DNA of 64,000 bases. It comes from Gordonibacter sp034932485. GTDB taxonomy: Bacteria; Actinomycetota; Coriobacteriia; Coriobacteriales; Eggerthellaceae. Made by a program: the position numbers and the translations under genes. The DNA is taken from assembly GCA_034932485.1 (NCBI GenBank), contig JAYFOQ010000004.1:1-64000 (forward strand). Reading direction: 5' to 3'. Every line of letters starts with the position of its first letter. Within the stretch, counting starts at the first letter, position 1. Shown piece after piece: positions 41,539-49,834 of the stretch. A model generated the notes under the pieces. The model ran no database searches. It saw only the letters and a list, made by a program, of their open reading frames with translations, and was not told the DNA's origin.

Positions 41539-44460
41539 TTACGCCACACCTCCCTTCACGGTAACCTGCTTCACACCGTCTGCCTGATCGTCAGATGCAA
41601 TCTTGTCTGCAGGCATTGGTAGGAAGATTTTCAGGTCTTCTTCGTTCATGCATATGTTCTGCGGAGCTCCATCCTCGGCAACATATACCTTGCAGAGTCC
41701 ACCGAAATTGTCGGTACCAACAGCAGGATCGTAAGGACCGTTGTTCTCAAACAACACGTTGCAGTTACTGTCAAAGGCGCCGTGTAAATCGTCGGTTGCC
41801 TCGCGCTCGGGGAACCACCAGTCGTGTTCAACATGGATCATTCCGGGCTTGATAGCCTCTGTCAGATGAGCACGCTGCTTAATCTTGTCCACATAGGTTT
41901 CGATGTACACCCAGTCGTCTTGCTTGATGCCACACTCGGCAGCAGTGATCGGGTTAATATCCACCGTTGGGAACAGGTGTACCTCGCGCAACCACGGGCT
42001 ATTACGGTACTCCGTGTGGAAGAACGCGTGGGAACGACCACCCGTAATAAGGGTATAGGGATAATCAGCCATCAAATCCTTGCGGGAAAGCTTCGTAATA
42101 GGCGGCTCGATATACATGGGCAGCGGGCCATTGCCATACAGCAGTAAATCTTCCGACCACATTTCCATCTTGCCGTTATCCGACTGCGGATGAGGCGGAA
42201 TTACTTTACCATCGGGTGTTTTCGTACCAGGGAAGCGATAGACCGCGCCCATTTTGTTGCCACGGAACATCGTATTGAAACCAGGACGGAAGTCGCTCGT
42301 CTTGCGCATGAACCCGGTTTCGTATTTCGGTGCGCCCTTCACCGTAGACATCTCCACGCCCGTAACCGAAATGCGCTTGCGGAATTCCTCGAAGTTCGCA
42401 CAGCTTAACTGCGGCGGCAAGGTGGCAGGACCCTTCACGATGTAATCGAAGAACTCATACTTATCTTTCCAGTACATATCCACGTCCATGTACTTCGCAA
42501 ATTCGAAGCAAATGTCCATGTCGTCCTTGCATTCGCCCAACGGCTCATGGAACGGCTGGCGAATAAGGTAGGTGTGACTGGTAGGATAACCGTGGCCCGA
42601 GTGCGCCCATTCTACGCGGTCAACCTCATTGGGGTGCGCTGCCGGCAAGATAATATCGGCAAGCTCGCCCGAGGGAGTCATGTAGAGGTCTACGTTTACG
42701 AAAAAGTCGAGGTTTTTGAAGCCTTCAGCAATCTCGTGACCTCCTTCAATAGAGAGGATAGGCTCACTGGTTTGCTGCCAGTAACCATAAATCTGGAAGG
42801 GATCGCCCTTCGCCATAGCCTTCGTAGTAGCGGCACCAAAGCCGCCTTGCTGGCCGTAAATAACCTGACCGCCGGAATTCTGCTTGGTCTGCTTTAGCTC
42901 TCCGGTGGCATCGTCGACCACAAGAATGTCTTGATAACCGGTGTTTTGGCACACGGACAGCTTCTTGATGTTCATGGCTGTTTCCTTGCGGCGCTTTCCC
43001 ATGCGGCCAGCTTGGTTCGGCACCACGTCGAACATGAACGAGTCGTAGCCAGTGGCAGGCTCACGACCAATATTCTGACCACCCTTGGTATCAAAGTTTC
43101 CGGCAAGCGCCATCATAATGGTGAAGGCCTGCGAGATACCCGATGTATTGATGGAGAACTCCACCTTCTGGCCACGCGTAAAGCATGCGTGCGGGCTGGC
43201 ATTCAGATAGATTTCAATAGCTTCCTTAATCTTATCTTCAGGAAGCTCGCAGAATTCAGCAGCGCGTGCCGTAGTCCACGGGGTTACGTGCTCCAACAAG
43301 ATATCCCATGAGGTACGGTAAACCTTGCCGTTAATTTCGCGACTACCGGTAAGTGCAGGCTTCGCATCGGCAACAATATTGCCAGCCTCGTCAAGCCACT
43401 TGAAGGCCTTAGGGCCACCAAGCTCTTGCTTGTTTTGCCAGTCACCACTCCAGTAAATCAGCTGATCATGAGCTTCATCCCAAGCAGGATACAGTTCATC
43501 GGAACCGCCCTCTTTTATCATAGATTGACGCAGCTGATAGCCCGTACCCTTACCTTCAGCATCCTTTTCGTCGATAAAGAACGGCGCATTGGTAAAGTTG
43601 CGAGCAAAATCGGTAGCGCATTTGTCTGAATGCATAATCTCGTTGATAAACGCCAATACCAGCGCCATATCAGAGCCGGGGCGAATCGGCAGCCAGAGAT
43701 CGGCCTTGCTAGCCGTACAGGTGAAGCGCGGGTCCACACAGATAACCTTCGCGCCGCGTTCCTGCGCGCGTTTGACGGTTAGCCAGTCGTAGTAACCGCG
43801 AGAACGCTCCTGGCGACACCAGATAAGAATACACTCGGTGTTGTTGCCATCCCAACCGGTGTACTGCGTTTCGTCGCCATACAGACGCTGGCTGGTAAAA
43901 TACGACCCTACCCAGCACAGGTTGCCCACGCCAAACGTTGCGGTGCTTCCCAGCTCAAGCCATAGTTTATTGATAGCTTGGAACTGTAGCATATCACGAC
44001 CCGTGCCATACTGATGAGCGATGGTGTGCCAGCCGTACTCTTCACCAATTTTGGTAAAACGCTCGGCAGCTTCCTGATAAGCTTCTTCCCACGTAATGCG
44101 CTTCCACTGTCCCGAGCCTTTTTCGCCCACGCGTTTCTGCGGGTAACGCACACGCAGCGGGTTGTATAGCTCTTGGGGAATAGCGATAGCTCGGGCGCAC
44201 AGGGTGCCCTCGCTGAATAGATCGGGATTGCCCTCGATCTTCGTCACGCGCCCGTCCTTAACGTGCCCGAACAGCGCACAGCGGCCATAGCATTGGCGGC
44301 ATGCACTCGGGATTTTTTTCACGTCGTCGGACGAGGTGCTTTTGGCACCCGCCGCCTCGTCGGCTACGGCGGCTGTGGCCGACGTACCCAGAAGCAGCGT
44401 CGAGGCGGTCGCAACGGCCGAAGCCTTTACGAAGCCGCGGCGGCTCATCTTAAGTGACAT
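41539..44460 (-). CDS. Tat-exported DMSO-reductase-family molybdopterin oxidoreductase
   Basis: The 973-residue precursor starts after GGAGGAGG. A Tat signal (SRRGFVKAS, arginines 7-8) is followed by the [4Fe-4S] motif C54-x2-C57-x3-C61-x26-C88. The bis-MGD folds follow to the C-terminus, with MTPSGELADIILPAAHPNE, TLITGGRSHAFFHTEYR and the C-terminal cap. At the usual metal-ligand loop, where relatives have an NP motif, this protein reads WCRQERSRGYYDW, so the ligand residue is not clear. It is made with B, C, TorD and NapG/NapH-like partners. Relatives reduce sulfoxides, N-oxides, selenate or plant phenolics; the substrate is unknown. Confidence 0.93.
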   Translation of the reverse strand: MSLKMSRRGFVKASAVATASTLLLGTSATAAVADEAAGAKSTSSDDVKKIPSACRQCYGRCALFGHVKDGRVTKIEGNPDLFSEGTLCARAIAIPQELYNPLRVRYPQKRVGEKGSGQWKRITWEEAYQEAAERFTKIGEEYGWHTIAHQYGTGRDMLQFQAINKLWLELGSTATFGVGNLCWVGSYFTSQRLYGDETQYTGWDGNNTECILIWCRQERSRGYYDWLTVKRAQERGAKVICVDPRFTCTASKADLWLPIRPGSDMALVLAFINEIMHSDKCATDFARNFTNAPFFIDEKDAEGKGTGYQLRQSMIKEGGSDELYPAWDEAHDQLIYWSGDWQNKQELGGPKAFKWLDEAGNIVADAKPALTGSREINGKVYRTSWDILLEHVTPWTTARAAEFCELPEDKIKEAIEIYLNASPHACFTRGQKVEFSINTSGISQAFTIMMALAGNFDTKGGQNIGREPATGYDSFMFDVVPNQAGRMGKRRKETAMNIKKLSVCQNTGYQDILVVDDATGELKQTKQNSGGQVIYGQQGGFGAATTKAMAKGDPFQIYGYWQQTSEPILSIEGGHEIAEGFKNLDFFVNVDLYMTPSGELADIILPAAHPNEVDRVEWAHSGHGYPTSHTYLIRQPFHEPLGECKDDMDICFEFAKYMDVDMYWKDKYEFFDYIVKGPATLPPQLSCANFEEFRKRISVTGVEMSTVKGAPKYETGFMRKTSDFRPGFNTMFRGNKMGAVYRFPGTKTPDGKVIPPHPQSDNGKMEMWSEDLLLYGNGPLPMYIEPPITKLSRKDLMADYPYTLITGGRSHAFFHTEYRNSPWLREVHLFPTVDINPITAAECGIKQDDWVYIETYVDKIKQRAHLTEAIKPGMIHVEHDWWFPEREATDDLHGAFDSNCNVLFENNGPYDPAVGTDNFGGLCKVYVAEDGAPQNICMNEEDLKIFLPMPADKIASDDQADGVKQVTVKGGVA

Positions 44461-44675
44461 TTTTCCTCCTCCTTTGCCCTCTTGTTGCCAAGCTTTGCCG
44501 AAAGAGAATGGAGAGACCGCTAAAACGCGATATATGAGAACTCAGAGCTTGTGGAGTTTTACGGCACTGCGCAGTTACCTTATCCCCCACTTAAAGTGCA
44601 CCGTTACTGCTTCTCAACGTACGCGCCCCTCGCGCGCTATTCATCCTTTATTGCGGCAATTTACTTGCATAGCTA

Positions 44676-44703
44676 ATTATATGAATATTAACTATTAGTG
44701 CAA
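44676..44703 (-). promoter_or_regulatory. Promoter of the Moco reductase operon
   Basis: On the minus strand TTGCAC (44703-44698) and a perfect TATAAT (44681-44676) are 16 bp apart. The start near 44669 gives a leader of about 208 nt before the catalytic gene. Confidence 0.7.
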
Positions 44704-44902
44704 CATGTTTTTTAGTGCTTTTTTGAGGATAGTAATAAACAGCATTTTCAAGGTTTCCTTTCTTATTTTTATTTCGTTGCACTTCATTCTTCTTAGGAGT
44801 CATTTTTTATTCTCATTTCCCCTGCGCTAGCGTTCCTTGCATTGCTTTTTATTTTGACAACATTCATTTTCTGAACAGGTTAAATAGCGACTGATCGGGT
44901 AG
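44704..44902. other. A+T-rich region, no gene
   Basis: This stretch is unusually A+T-rich for the window and carries no supported gene. TTGACA is present at 44854-44859, without a well-spaced -10 box. Confidence 0.5.
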
Positions 44903-44944
44903 AACAACCCCAGGGTGTTTCACGTGAAACACCCTGGGGTTGTT
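44903..44944. other. parS: parS centromere site inside a 42-bp perfect palindrome
   Basis: The core TGTTTCACGTGAAACA (44916-44931) equals the universal ParB-binding parS consensus (TGTTNCACGTGAAACA). It is embedded in a perfect 21+21 palindrome without a loop. ParB loading at such sites drives origin segregation and SMC loading. No parA/parB gene is in the window, which is usual because parS sites spread up to tens of kb from parAB. The palindrome could also act as a terminator, but no gene ends here. Confidence 0.8.
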
Positions 44945-45161
44945 ACGCAGCACGGGCCACGCAATAAATAGATGCCCAAAGTGCAACCCTGTAAACGAAC
45001 TAATGCAAGCATTGAGTGATGGGAACTCGGCAAATACCCACCACCTACACGGAGATTCCGCTAAGAAATTGCTGAATTATTGACGACTTACGGTCAGGTA
45101 TGGTTTCGTGTTTAATGAAGATGCGTATCGAGATCGTCGACACACGGAAAAGAGATTTCGT

Positions 45162-45602
45162 ATGAAAAACAAGCACAACGAGTTTTTGGGCTATCTCGTA
45201 TACGATACCCAGCGCTGCATCGCACGATCGCTTGAAACAACGCTCAAGCCCTACGACATTACGCCCGGCCAGTGGAACCTCATCAACCAGCTCGATCGAG
45301 CCGATGGGTTGTCCCAAAAAGATCTCGCACGAATTACCAAAAAAGAGCAGGCTACTATTACGCGCTATCTCGACACACTTGAGCGTAAGGGACTTGTTGT
45401 ACGCACCAAACACAAGACCGACCGTCGCTCACACGTCGTAAATATTACCGACAAAGCCCGCGAGCTTATCGAAAGCGCAACCCCCCTCACCGTTAATACC
45501 GCAAATCGTCTCATCGAGGGCATCGATCAAGAGGATATCAACCGATTTGTAGCTACACTCAACGCTCTCAAAAAAAATGCTCAGGATATATCCGGCGACT
45601 AG
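45162..45602 (+). CDS. MarR-family transcriptional regulator
   Basis: The 146-residue protein starts at the ATG after AAGAGATTTCGT; an earlier in-frame GTG at 45108 lacks a site. The winged helix shows TPGQWNLINQL, SQKDLARITKKEQATITRYLDTLERKGLV and wing residues RTKHKTDRRSHVVNIT. MarR dimers usually bind a palindrome near their own promoter and respond to small organic compounds. It is divergent from the Moco reductase operon, 700 bp away with parS in between. A regulatory link with that operon is possible, not shown. Confidence 0.9.
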   Translation: MKNKHNEFLGYLVYDTQRCIARSLETTLKPYDITPGQWNLINQLDRADGLSQKDLARITKKEQATITRYLDTLERKGLVVRTKHKTDRRSHVVNITDKARELIESATPLTVNTANRLIEGIDQEDINRFVATLNALKKNAQDISGD

Positions 45603-45640
45603 CGTAACCGCCGCTCAGGCAAGAAAACAGGGTTCTCACA

Positions 45641-45669
45641 TTCACAATTACTAGGTTCCCTGTTACAAT
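45641..45669 (+). promoter_or_regulatory. Promoter of the glycine-riboswitch transcript
   Basis: TTCACA (45641-45646) and TACAAT (45664-45669) with a 17-bp spacer. The start near 45676 gives a leader of about 270 nt before the symporter gene. Confidence 0.65.
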
Positions 45670-45734
45670 GTGCCAGCACAATTTCATAGCTTTACCCCGT
45701 TGATCCGTCCTGAATCCATAAGAAACAGGGCGAG

Positions 45735-45820
45735 AAGGGGCCTCTGGAGAATCCCGCTTGCGGGTGCCGAAGGGGCAAGGCCACAAAGGCCGAAACTCTC
45801 AGGCAAAAGGACAGAGCAAT
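45735..45820 (+). promoter_or_regulatory. Glycine riboswitch (single aptamer)
   Basis: Conserved elements of the glycine aptamer (RF00504) are present in order: CTCTGGAGA opening the P1 stem (45742), GCCGAAGGGGCAA in the core, then AAACTCTCAGGCAAAAGGACAGAG. P1 pairs CTCTG (45742-45746) with CAGAG (45812-45816). Only one aptamer is visible, so this is a singlet rather than the common tandem. The downstream segment to 45920 has a G+C-rich hairpin (GGTCCCC with GGGGCC) that could be the switching platform. The gene it precedes is a glycine/alanine symporter. Confidence 0.92.
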
Positions 45821-45949
45821 CACGCAGATGGCCGCGTATTCGCGCGCTTGCGCTTTCTTGCTTTTCCCTAAATTTCTTCTTCTAGGTCCCCTCCGCACGC
45901 GACGGGGCCACTCAGAAATTGTATGTCGTATCTGTTGAAGGAGGAAACG

Positions 45950-47473
45950 TTGGAATCGGTGTTTGGCGCTGTTAATAGCGCATTGGTCTCAATCGACGAC
46001 TTCATTTGGGGCGTGCCCCTCATGGTCTTGATACTATTTGGAGGCATCTTACTAACGGTACGCCTGCGTGGCGTACAGTTTCGTCAGTTACCTCGAGCGT
46101 TGCGCTATATGGTCAAGAACGAAAAAGGGGGCTCAGGTGAAGTCTCCAGCTTCGGTGCGCTCTGCACAGCACTTTCAGCCACCATCGGTACCGGCAATAT
46201 CGTAGGCGTGGCTACCGCTATCGTTGCAGGTGGTCCGGGGGCGATGTTCTGGATGTGGTTGGCGGCATTATTCGGCATGGCAACGAAATTCTCCGAAGGT
46301 CTTCTCGCGGTAAAATACCGCAACGTCGACAAAAAAACCGGGCATGTGTTGGGCGGCCCTTTCTATTATATCGAGCGCGGCATGGGCATGCAGTGGCGCT
46401 GGCTAGCAAAGATTTTCGCCTTCTTCGGTATGTGCGTGGGTTTGTTTGGCATTGGTACTTTTACCCAGGTGAACTCCATTTCGGGCGCTATTACCGGATT
46501 CTTTGACCCCGATAAGGCAATGACCGTAAGCATCTTGGGCATGGACTACTCCATTGTCACCGTTATTGGCAGCTTAGTATTAGCTTTACTGGTAGGGCTT
46601 GTTGTTATTGGCGGGCTCAAGCGTATTGCGAAAGTATCTGAGCGGGTTATTCCAGCCATGGTAGTGCTTTACGTAGGCTTTTCCCTTATTCTCATCTTCG
46701 CTAATCTCGACAAAGTGCCGGGTGCATTCGTCACCATCTTCCAAAGCGCATTCGGACTACAAGCCGCAGCGGGCGGCATGCTGGGCGCTATTATCATAGC
46801 CATGCAGAAGGGCATAGCCCGCGGCATTTTCTCTAACGAAGCGGGCTTAGGCTCGGCACCTATCGCCGCTGCTGCAGCTCAGACAAAAGAGCCCGTACGT
46901 CAGGGTCTCGTATCCATGACCGGCACGTTCTTGGATACCATTGTAGTCTGCTCCATGACTGGCCTTGCTCTTGTTATGACCGGGGCTTATCAAATTCCCG
47001 GCCTTGAGGGTGCTGCAATTACTACGGCTGCATTCCAGTCTGGTCTACCGTTCATCCCCGCCGATATTGTCTCGTTTGTCCTTATGGCGTGTTTGGTACT
47101 ATTCGGCTTTACCACCATTTTAGGCTGGGACTATTATGGAGAGCGCTGCCTAGAGTACTTTAGCAATGGCAGCATGAAAGCCGTTAAGGCGTACCGCTGG
47201 CTCTACATTGCGGCCGTATTCATCGGCCCTTACATGACCGTAGCGGCCGTATGGACCATTGCAGACATCTTCAACGGACTTATGGCTATCCCCAATATGA
47301 TTGCACTCGTCGCGCTTTCAGGTGTAGTGGTAAAAGAAACGCGCGATTACTTCGAGCGATTGAAGGCGGCAGGCAACGAGGAAACCATGGAACCCCATCT
47401 TCCTGGAGACAACTGGGACATCCCGCCCATCGATCCGCTGGACGAGCCCGATGCGGTACCAACGCCAGCATAA
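45950..47473 (+). CDS. AGCS-family sodium:glycine/alanine symporter
   Basis: I place the start at TTG 45950, five bases after AAGGAGG, giving 507 residues; the ATG at 45923 has no ribosome site and lies upstream of this signal. About ten helices are visible, with the AGCS signatures SSFGALCTALSATIGTGNIVGVATAI and ARGIFSNEAGLGSAPIAAAAA, and GWDYYGERCLEYF late in the protein. The glycine riboswitch directly upstream supports glycine as a substrate. The switch probably adjusts uptake or efflux to the glycine level, since glycine can be fermented by such anaerobes. Confidence 0.92.
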   Translation: MESVFGAVNSALVSIDDFIWGVPLMVLILFGGILLTVRLRGVQFRQLPRALRYMVKNEKGGSGEVSSFGALCTALSATIGTGNIVGVATAIVAGGPGAMFWMWLAALFGMATKFSEGLLAVKYRNVDKKTGHVLGGPFYYIERGMGMQWRWLAKIFAFFGMCVGLFGIGTFTQVNSISGAITGFFDPDKAMTVSILGMDYSIVTVIGSLVLALLVGLVVIGGLKRIAKVSERVIPAMVVLYVGFSLILIFANLDKVPGAFVTIFQSAFGLQAAAGGMLGAIIIAMQKGIARGIFSNEAGLGSAPIAAAAAQTKEPVRQGLVSMTGTFLDTIVVCSMTGLALVMTGAYQIPGLEGAAITTAAFQSGLPFIPADIVSFVLMACLVLFGFTTILGWDYYGERCLEYFSNGSMKAVKAYRWLYIAAVFIGPYMTVAAVWTIADIFNGLMAIPNMIALVALSGVVVKETRDYFERLKAAGNEETMEPHLPGDNWDIPPIDPLDEPDAVPTPA

Positions 47474-47548
47474 AGGTGTTCAGCACCTTTACCACCTTCG
47501 AAGCAATGCCAAGAGCAGAAAGACGGGAACACCGCCTTTCTGCTCTTG
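47472..47548. terminator. Double hairpin between convergent genes
   Basis: A 7-bp hairpin AAAGGTG-TTCAG-CACCTTT overlaps the symporter stop (47472-47490). A 13-bp hairpin follows (47510-47522 with 47536-47548). The second is convergent to the csaA-like gene and likely serves both. Confidence 0.75.
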
Positions 47549-47554
47549 TAAAAC

Positions 47555-47923
47555 CTAGCCTAATCTCGCGCCATCGGGCACTTCGCGCTCGGGTACAGCA
47601 AGCGCTGGCAAAATACCATCTTCGTAGCCAATGTCGTAGATCATTCCCTCCGACAACTCTCCTGCCATCTTGCGTGGAGCGAGATTAACCACAAAGAGCG
47701 CTTGACGCCCCTCGAGTTCGCCTTTGCAGTCGTCGCGCTCTTCCTTCATGCCTGACAAAATCGTGCGCGTAAATCCGCCGAAGTCAACCGTCATCTTAAT
47801 AAGTTTCTTCGAAGATTCCACGTCGTTCACAGCAACAATGCGACCAACGCGAATGTCGACCTTGTCCAAATCATCCAGGGTAATCGTGGGCTTAACTGGC
47901 GCAGTTTCAATCGTTGTACTCAC
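47555..47923 (-). CDS. CsaA-like tRNA-binding OB-fold protein
   Basis: A 122-residue single-domain protein of the tRNA-binding (EMAP-II/MetRS C-terminal/CsaA) family. Visible marks are VDIRVGRIVAVNDVESSKKLIKMTVDFG, ILSGMKEE, GRQALFVVNLAPRKMAGELSEGMI and the typical ILPAL near the end. Such proteins bind tRNA or act as export chaperones; the exact role here is not known. The gene lies 36 bp after the shikimate kinase gene on the same strand. Confidence 0.85.
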   Translation of the reverse strand: MSTTIETAPVKPTITLDDLDKVDIRVGRIVAVNDVESSKKLIKMTVDFGGFTRTILSGMKEERDDCKGELEGRQALFVVNLAPRKMAGELSEGMIYDIGYEDGILPALAVPEREVPDGARLG

Positions 47924-47959
47924 AAGGGGCTCCTCTCCGAAGCAAGAAAACTAGAAAAG

Positions 47960-48472
47960 CTACTTCACGGCATCGGCCACTTTGCGTGCAGCCGCGGTAA
48001 TAGAGAGGTCGTCAACATTTACAACAATATCGGCATACTGCTCGTAGAGTGGCTTACGCTCGTCGTAAAGATCGCGCAGGCTCATGCCAATACCGCCCTT
48101 CAATACCACACCTCGCTCCTGCAGGTCACTCAAGCGGCTGACCAGTTCACTATAGGAAATCTGTAGGTACACAACGCGACCGATCTCACCTAGATGCTTC
48201 ATGGCTTCGTCGGAGTACACGGCACTGCCGCCTGTAGCAATAACAGAGTTCTCCGCACGCAAGTCACTGAGTATCTCGTTTTCCACCTGAATGAAGCCCT
48301 CAGGACCGCAAGCGTCAATCAACTTCTGCAATGTCTTGTCGCACTGACTCTGAATAACCAGATCGGCGTCTACGAAATTAAGGTTCAGTATCTTCGCCAA
48401 CACAATGCCCAGCGTCGATTTTCCTGCTCCAGGCATACCAATCAGGACTATATTGTTCCGCTCTTGCTCCAT
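47960..48472 (-). CDS. aroK: Shikimate kinase-like protein
   Basis: The 170-residue protein has the P-loop GMPGAGKST (12-20), an acidic FVDADLVI segment like the shikimate-binding Asp, EGFIQVENEI with the conserved Glu, and the Gly-rich VIATGGSAVY loop. The LID region (ERGVVLKGG) lacks the usual arginine pattern, so it is a divergent member. It is a stand-alone copy, not in an aro operon. A related small-molecule kinase cannot be excluded. It overlaps the end of the exporter gene by 25 bases. Confidence 0.8.
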   Translation of the reverse strand: MEQERNNIVLIGMPGAGKSTLGIVLAKILNLNFVDADLVIQSQCDKTLQKLIDACGPEGFIQVENEILSDLRAENSVIATGGSAVYSDEAMKHLGEIGRVVYLQISYSELVSRLSDLQERGVVLKGGIGMSLRDLYDERKPLYEQYADIVVNVDDLSITAAARKVADAVK

Positions 48473-49470
48473 GATGCCTCCTCTAATATTGGCTCAACAG
48501 CCACCGTGGGTTCAATGCCCTTTTCCGCAAGCACAACGGAATGCGGCAGGGATACCACAGCCCCGCCAGGTGTTTCCACCTCCACAGCGGGAATGCTCTT
48601 GTCTTGCCTTCGCTTTAACGGGAATACTTCGCTCACCACTATAGCAACGAAAATAAGGGTAAAGCCCCCAACTAAGCGAAGTCCTACCTCTTCCCCATAC
48701 AGCAACACACTGAACAGCACACCGAACACCGACTCTAAACTTAAAAACAACGATGCTTGCGCCGGCGGCACACGCGAGAGTGCTACATTTTGAATAACCA
48801 ACGCGACACACGAGGCAAATACAACCAAGTACGCCATATTCATCCAGAACGACGGCGTGAGTGCCTCATAGGGAGGCAGCGTTTCGAAACTCATACCACA
48901 AGCAATACCGCACAAGCCGCCCAGAATAAACTGAAATGTCGTAAGAACCAGCACATCGTTAGTCTGAGAAAATTTAGACACGTATACGATGTGTACGGCA
49001 AACAGCACCGCCGAGACCAGCGTCATAAGATCGCCGTAGCCCATCGTAAGTTCTGAAAGTGAACCCGTAAGCGACACCATACCAATACCAGCTACAGCCA
49101 GCACCGCCGCCATGAGGTTAAACACAGTAGGTCGCTTACGTGCGAGAAGCCACCAAGCAAACGGCACAATAACGCAATACGTTGCGGTAAGAAATGCGTT
49201 TTTACCTGGCGTGGTATGCTCAAGCCCTATGGTTTGCACCCAAAAAGCAAGATAGCACAACACTCCTAAGACAATACCTTTAACCAGGTAATCCTTACGC
49301 ACTGATGCCGCAAAAGCCAATTTAACGCGTTTGAAAAACAACGCGAGCAGAATAATCCCTGTCGCAAGGAAGCGAAAACCAATGAGGTAAGCCGGCTCAA
49401 GAACGTCGACGGCATCCTTCATAACAACGAAACTCAAGCCCCAAATAATGGTAGCAACCACCAAGAGCAT
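48448..49470 (-). CDS. EamA-family (DMT superfamily) exporter
   Basis: About ten membrane helices arranged as two EamA repeats, with WGLSFVVMKDAV in the first and VYVSKFSQTNDVLVLTTFQFIL between. A cytosolic ~50-residue acidic tail follows the second repeat. I start at ATG 49470, seven bases after AGGGGC, giving 340 residues. A TATAAT box on the minus strand (49535-49530) would start transcription near 49523, almost at the alternative GTG (49521), which would then be leaderless. It likely exports amino acids or other metabolites. It forms an operon with the kinase and the CsaA-like gene. Confidence 0.85.
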   Translation of the reverse strand: MLLVVATIIWGLSFVVMKDAVDVLEPAYLIGFRFLATGIILLALFFKRVKLAFAASVRKDYLVKGIVLGVLCYLAFWVQTIGLEHTTPGKNAFLTATYCVIVPFAWWLLARKRPTVFNLMAAVLAVAGIGMVSLTGSLSELTMGYGDLMTLVSAVLFAVHIVYVSKFSQTNDVLVLTTFQFILGGLCGIACGMSFETLPPYEALTPSFWMNMAYLVVFASCVALVIQNVALSRVPPAQASLFLSLESVFGVLFSVLLYGEEVGLRLVGGFTLIFVAIVVSEVFPLKRRQDKSIPAVEVETPGGAVVSLPHSVVLAEKGIEPTVAVEPILEEASWSKSGTI

Positions 49471-49529
49471 TTTGTATGCCCCTGTGGGAATGCGATGTGT
49501 TATGCCAGCGAGTTTGTTCACAGCCGCCC

Positions 49530-49535
49530 ATTATA
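49530..49535 (-). promoter_or_regulatory. TATAAT -10 box of the EamA exporter operon
   Basis: A perfect TATAAT on the minus strand. A poor -35 box (TTTCCT region, 49553-49558) fits a 17-bp spacer. The rest of the gap 49536-49735 holds no gene. Confidence 0.45.
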
Positions 49536-49735
49536 GGGTGACTAGCTTTCAAAGGAAAGCGACAACGAAGAACGGCCGAAGTAGTGACCAAAAGGTAACG
49601 GTGACAAAAAAACAAATACGTCATCTTTTATCCACCTCTCTGCCTGTCGTCAAAAGCAGCACTTGTCCCATATCTATCCCATTTCATAAAACAACCCTGC
49701 GCTGCCACCTTCAGCCAAGAGCAAAGCCAACGTCA

Positions 49736-49770
49736 AATTCCCTCCTGCTGTCGTTTTGCAGGAGGGAATT
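49736..49770 (-). terminator. Terminator after the OFA-type carrier gene
   Basis: A 13-bp perfect stem (AATTCCCTCCTGC with its complement) with a 9-nt loop lies 65 bp after the minus-strand carrier gene. Confidence 0.75.
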
Positions 49771-49834
49771 CTCAGCTATTCCAACAAAGCCTTAGGCCAG
49801 TATCAGATGCATAACTTTACCCGTTCGCATAAAG

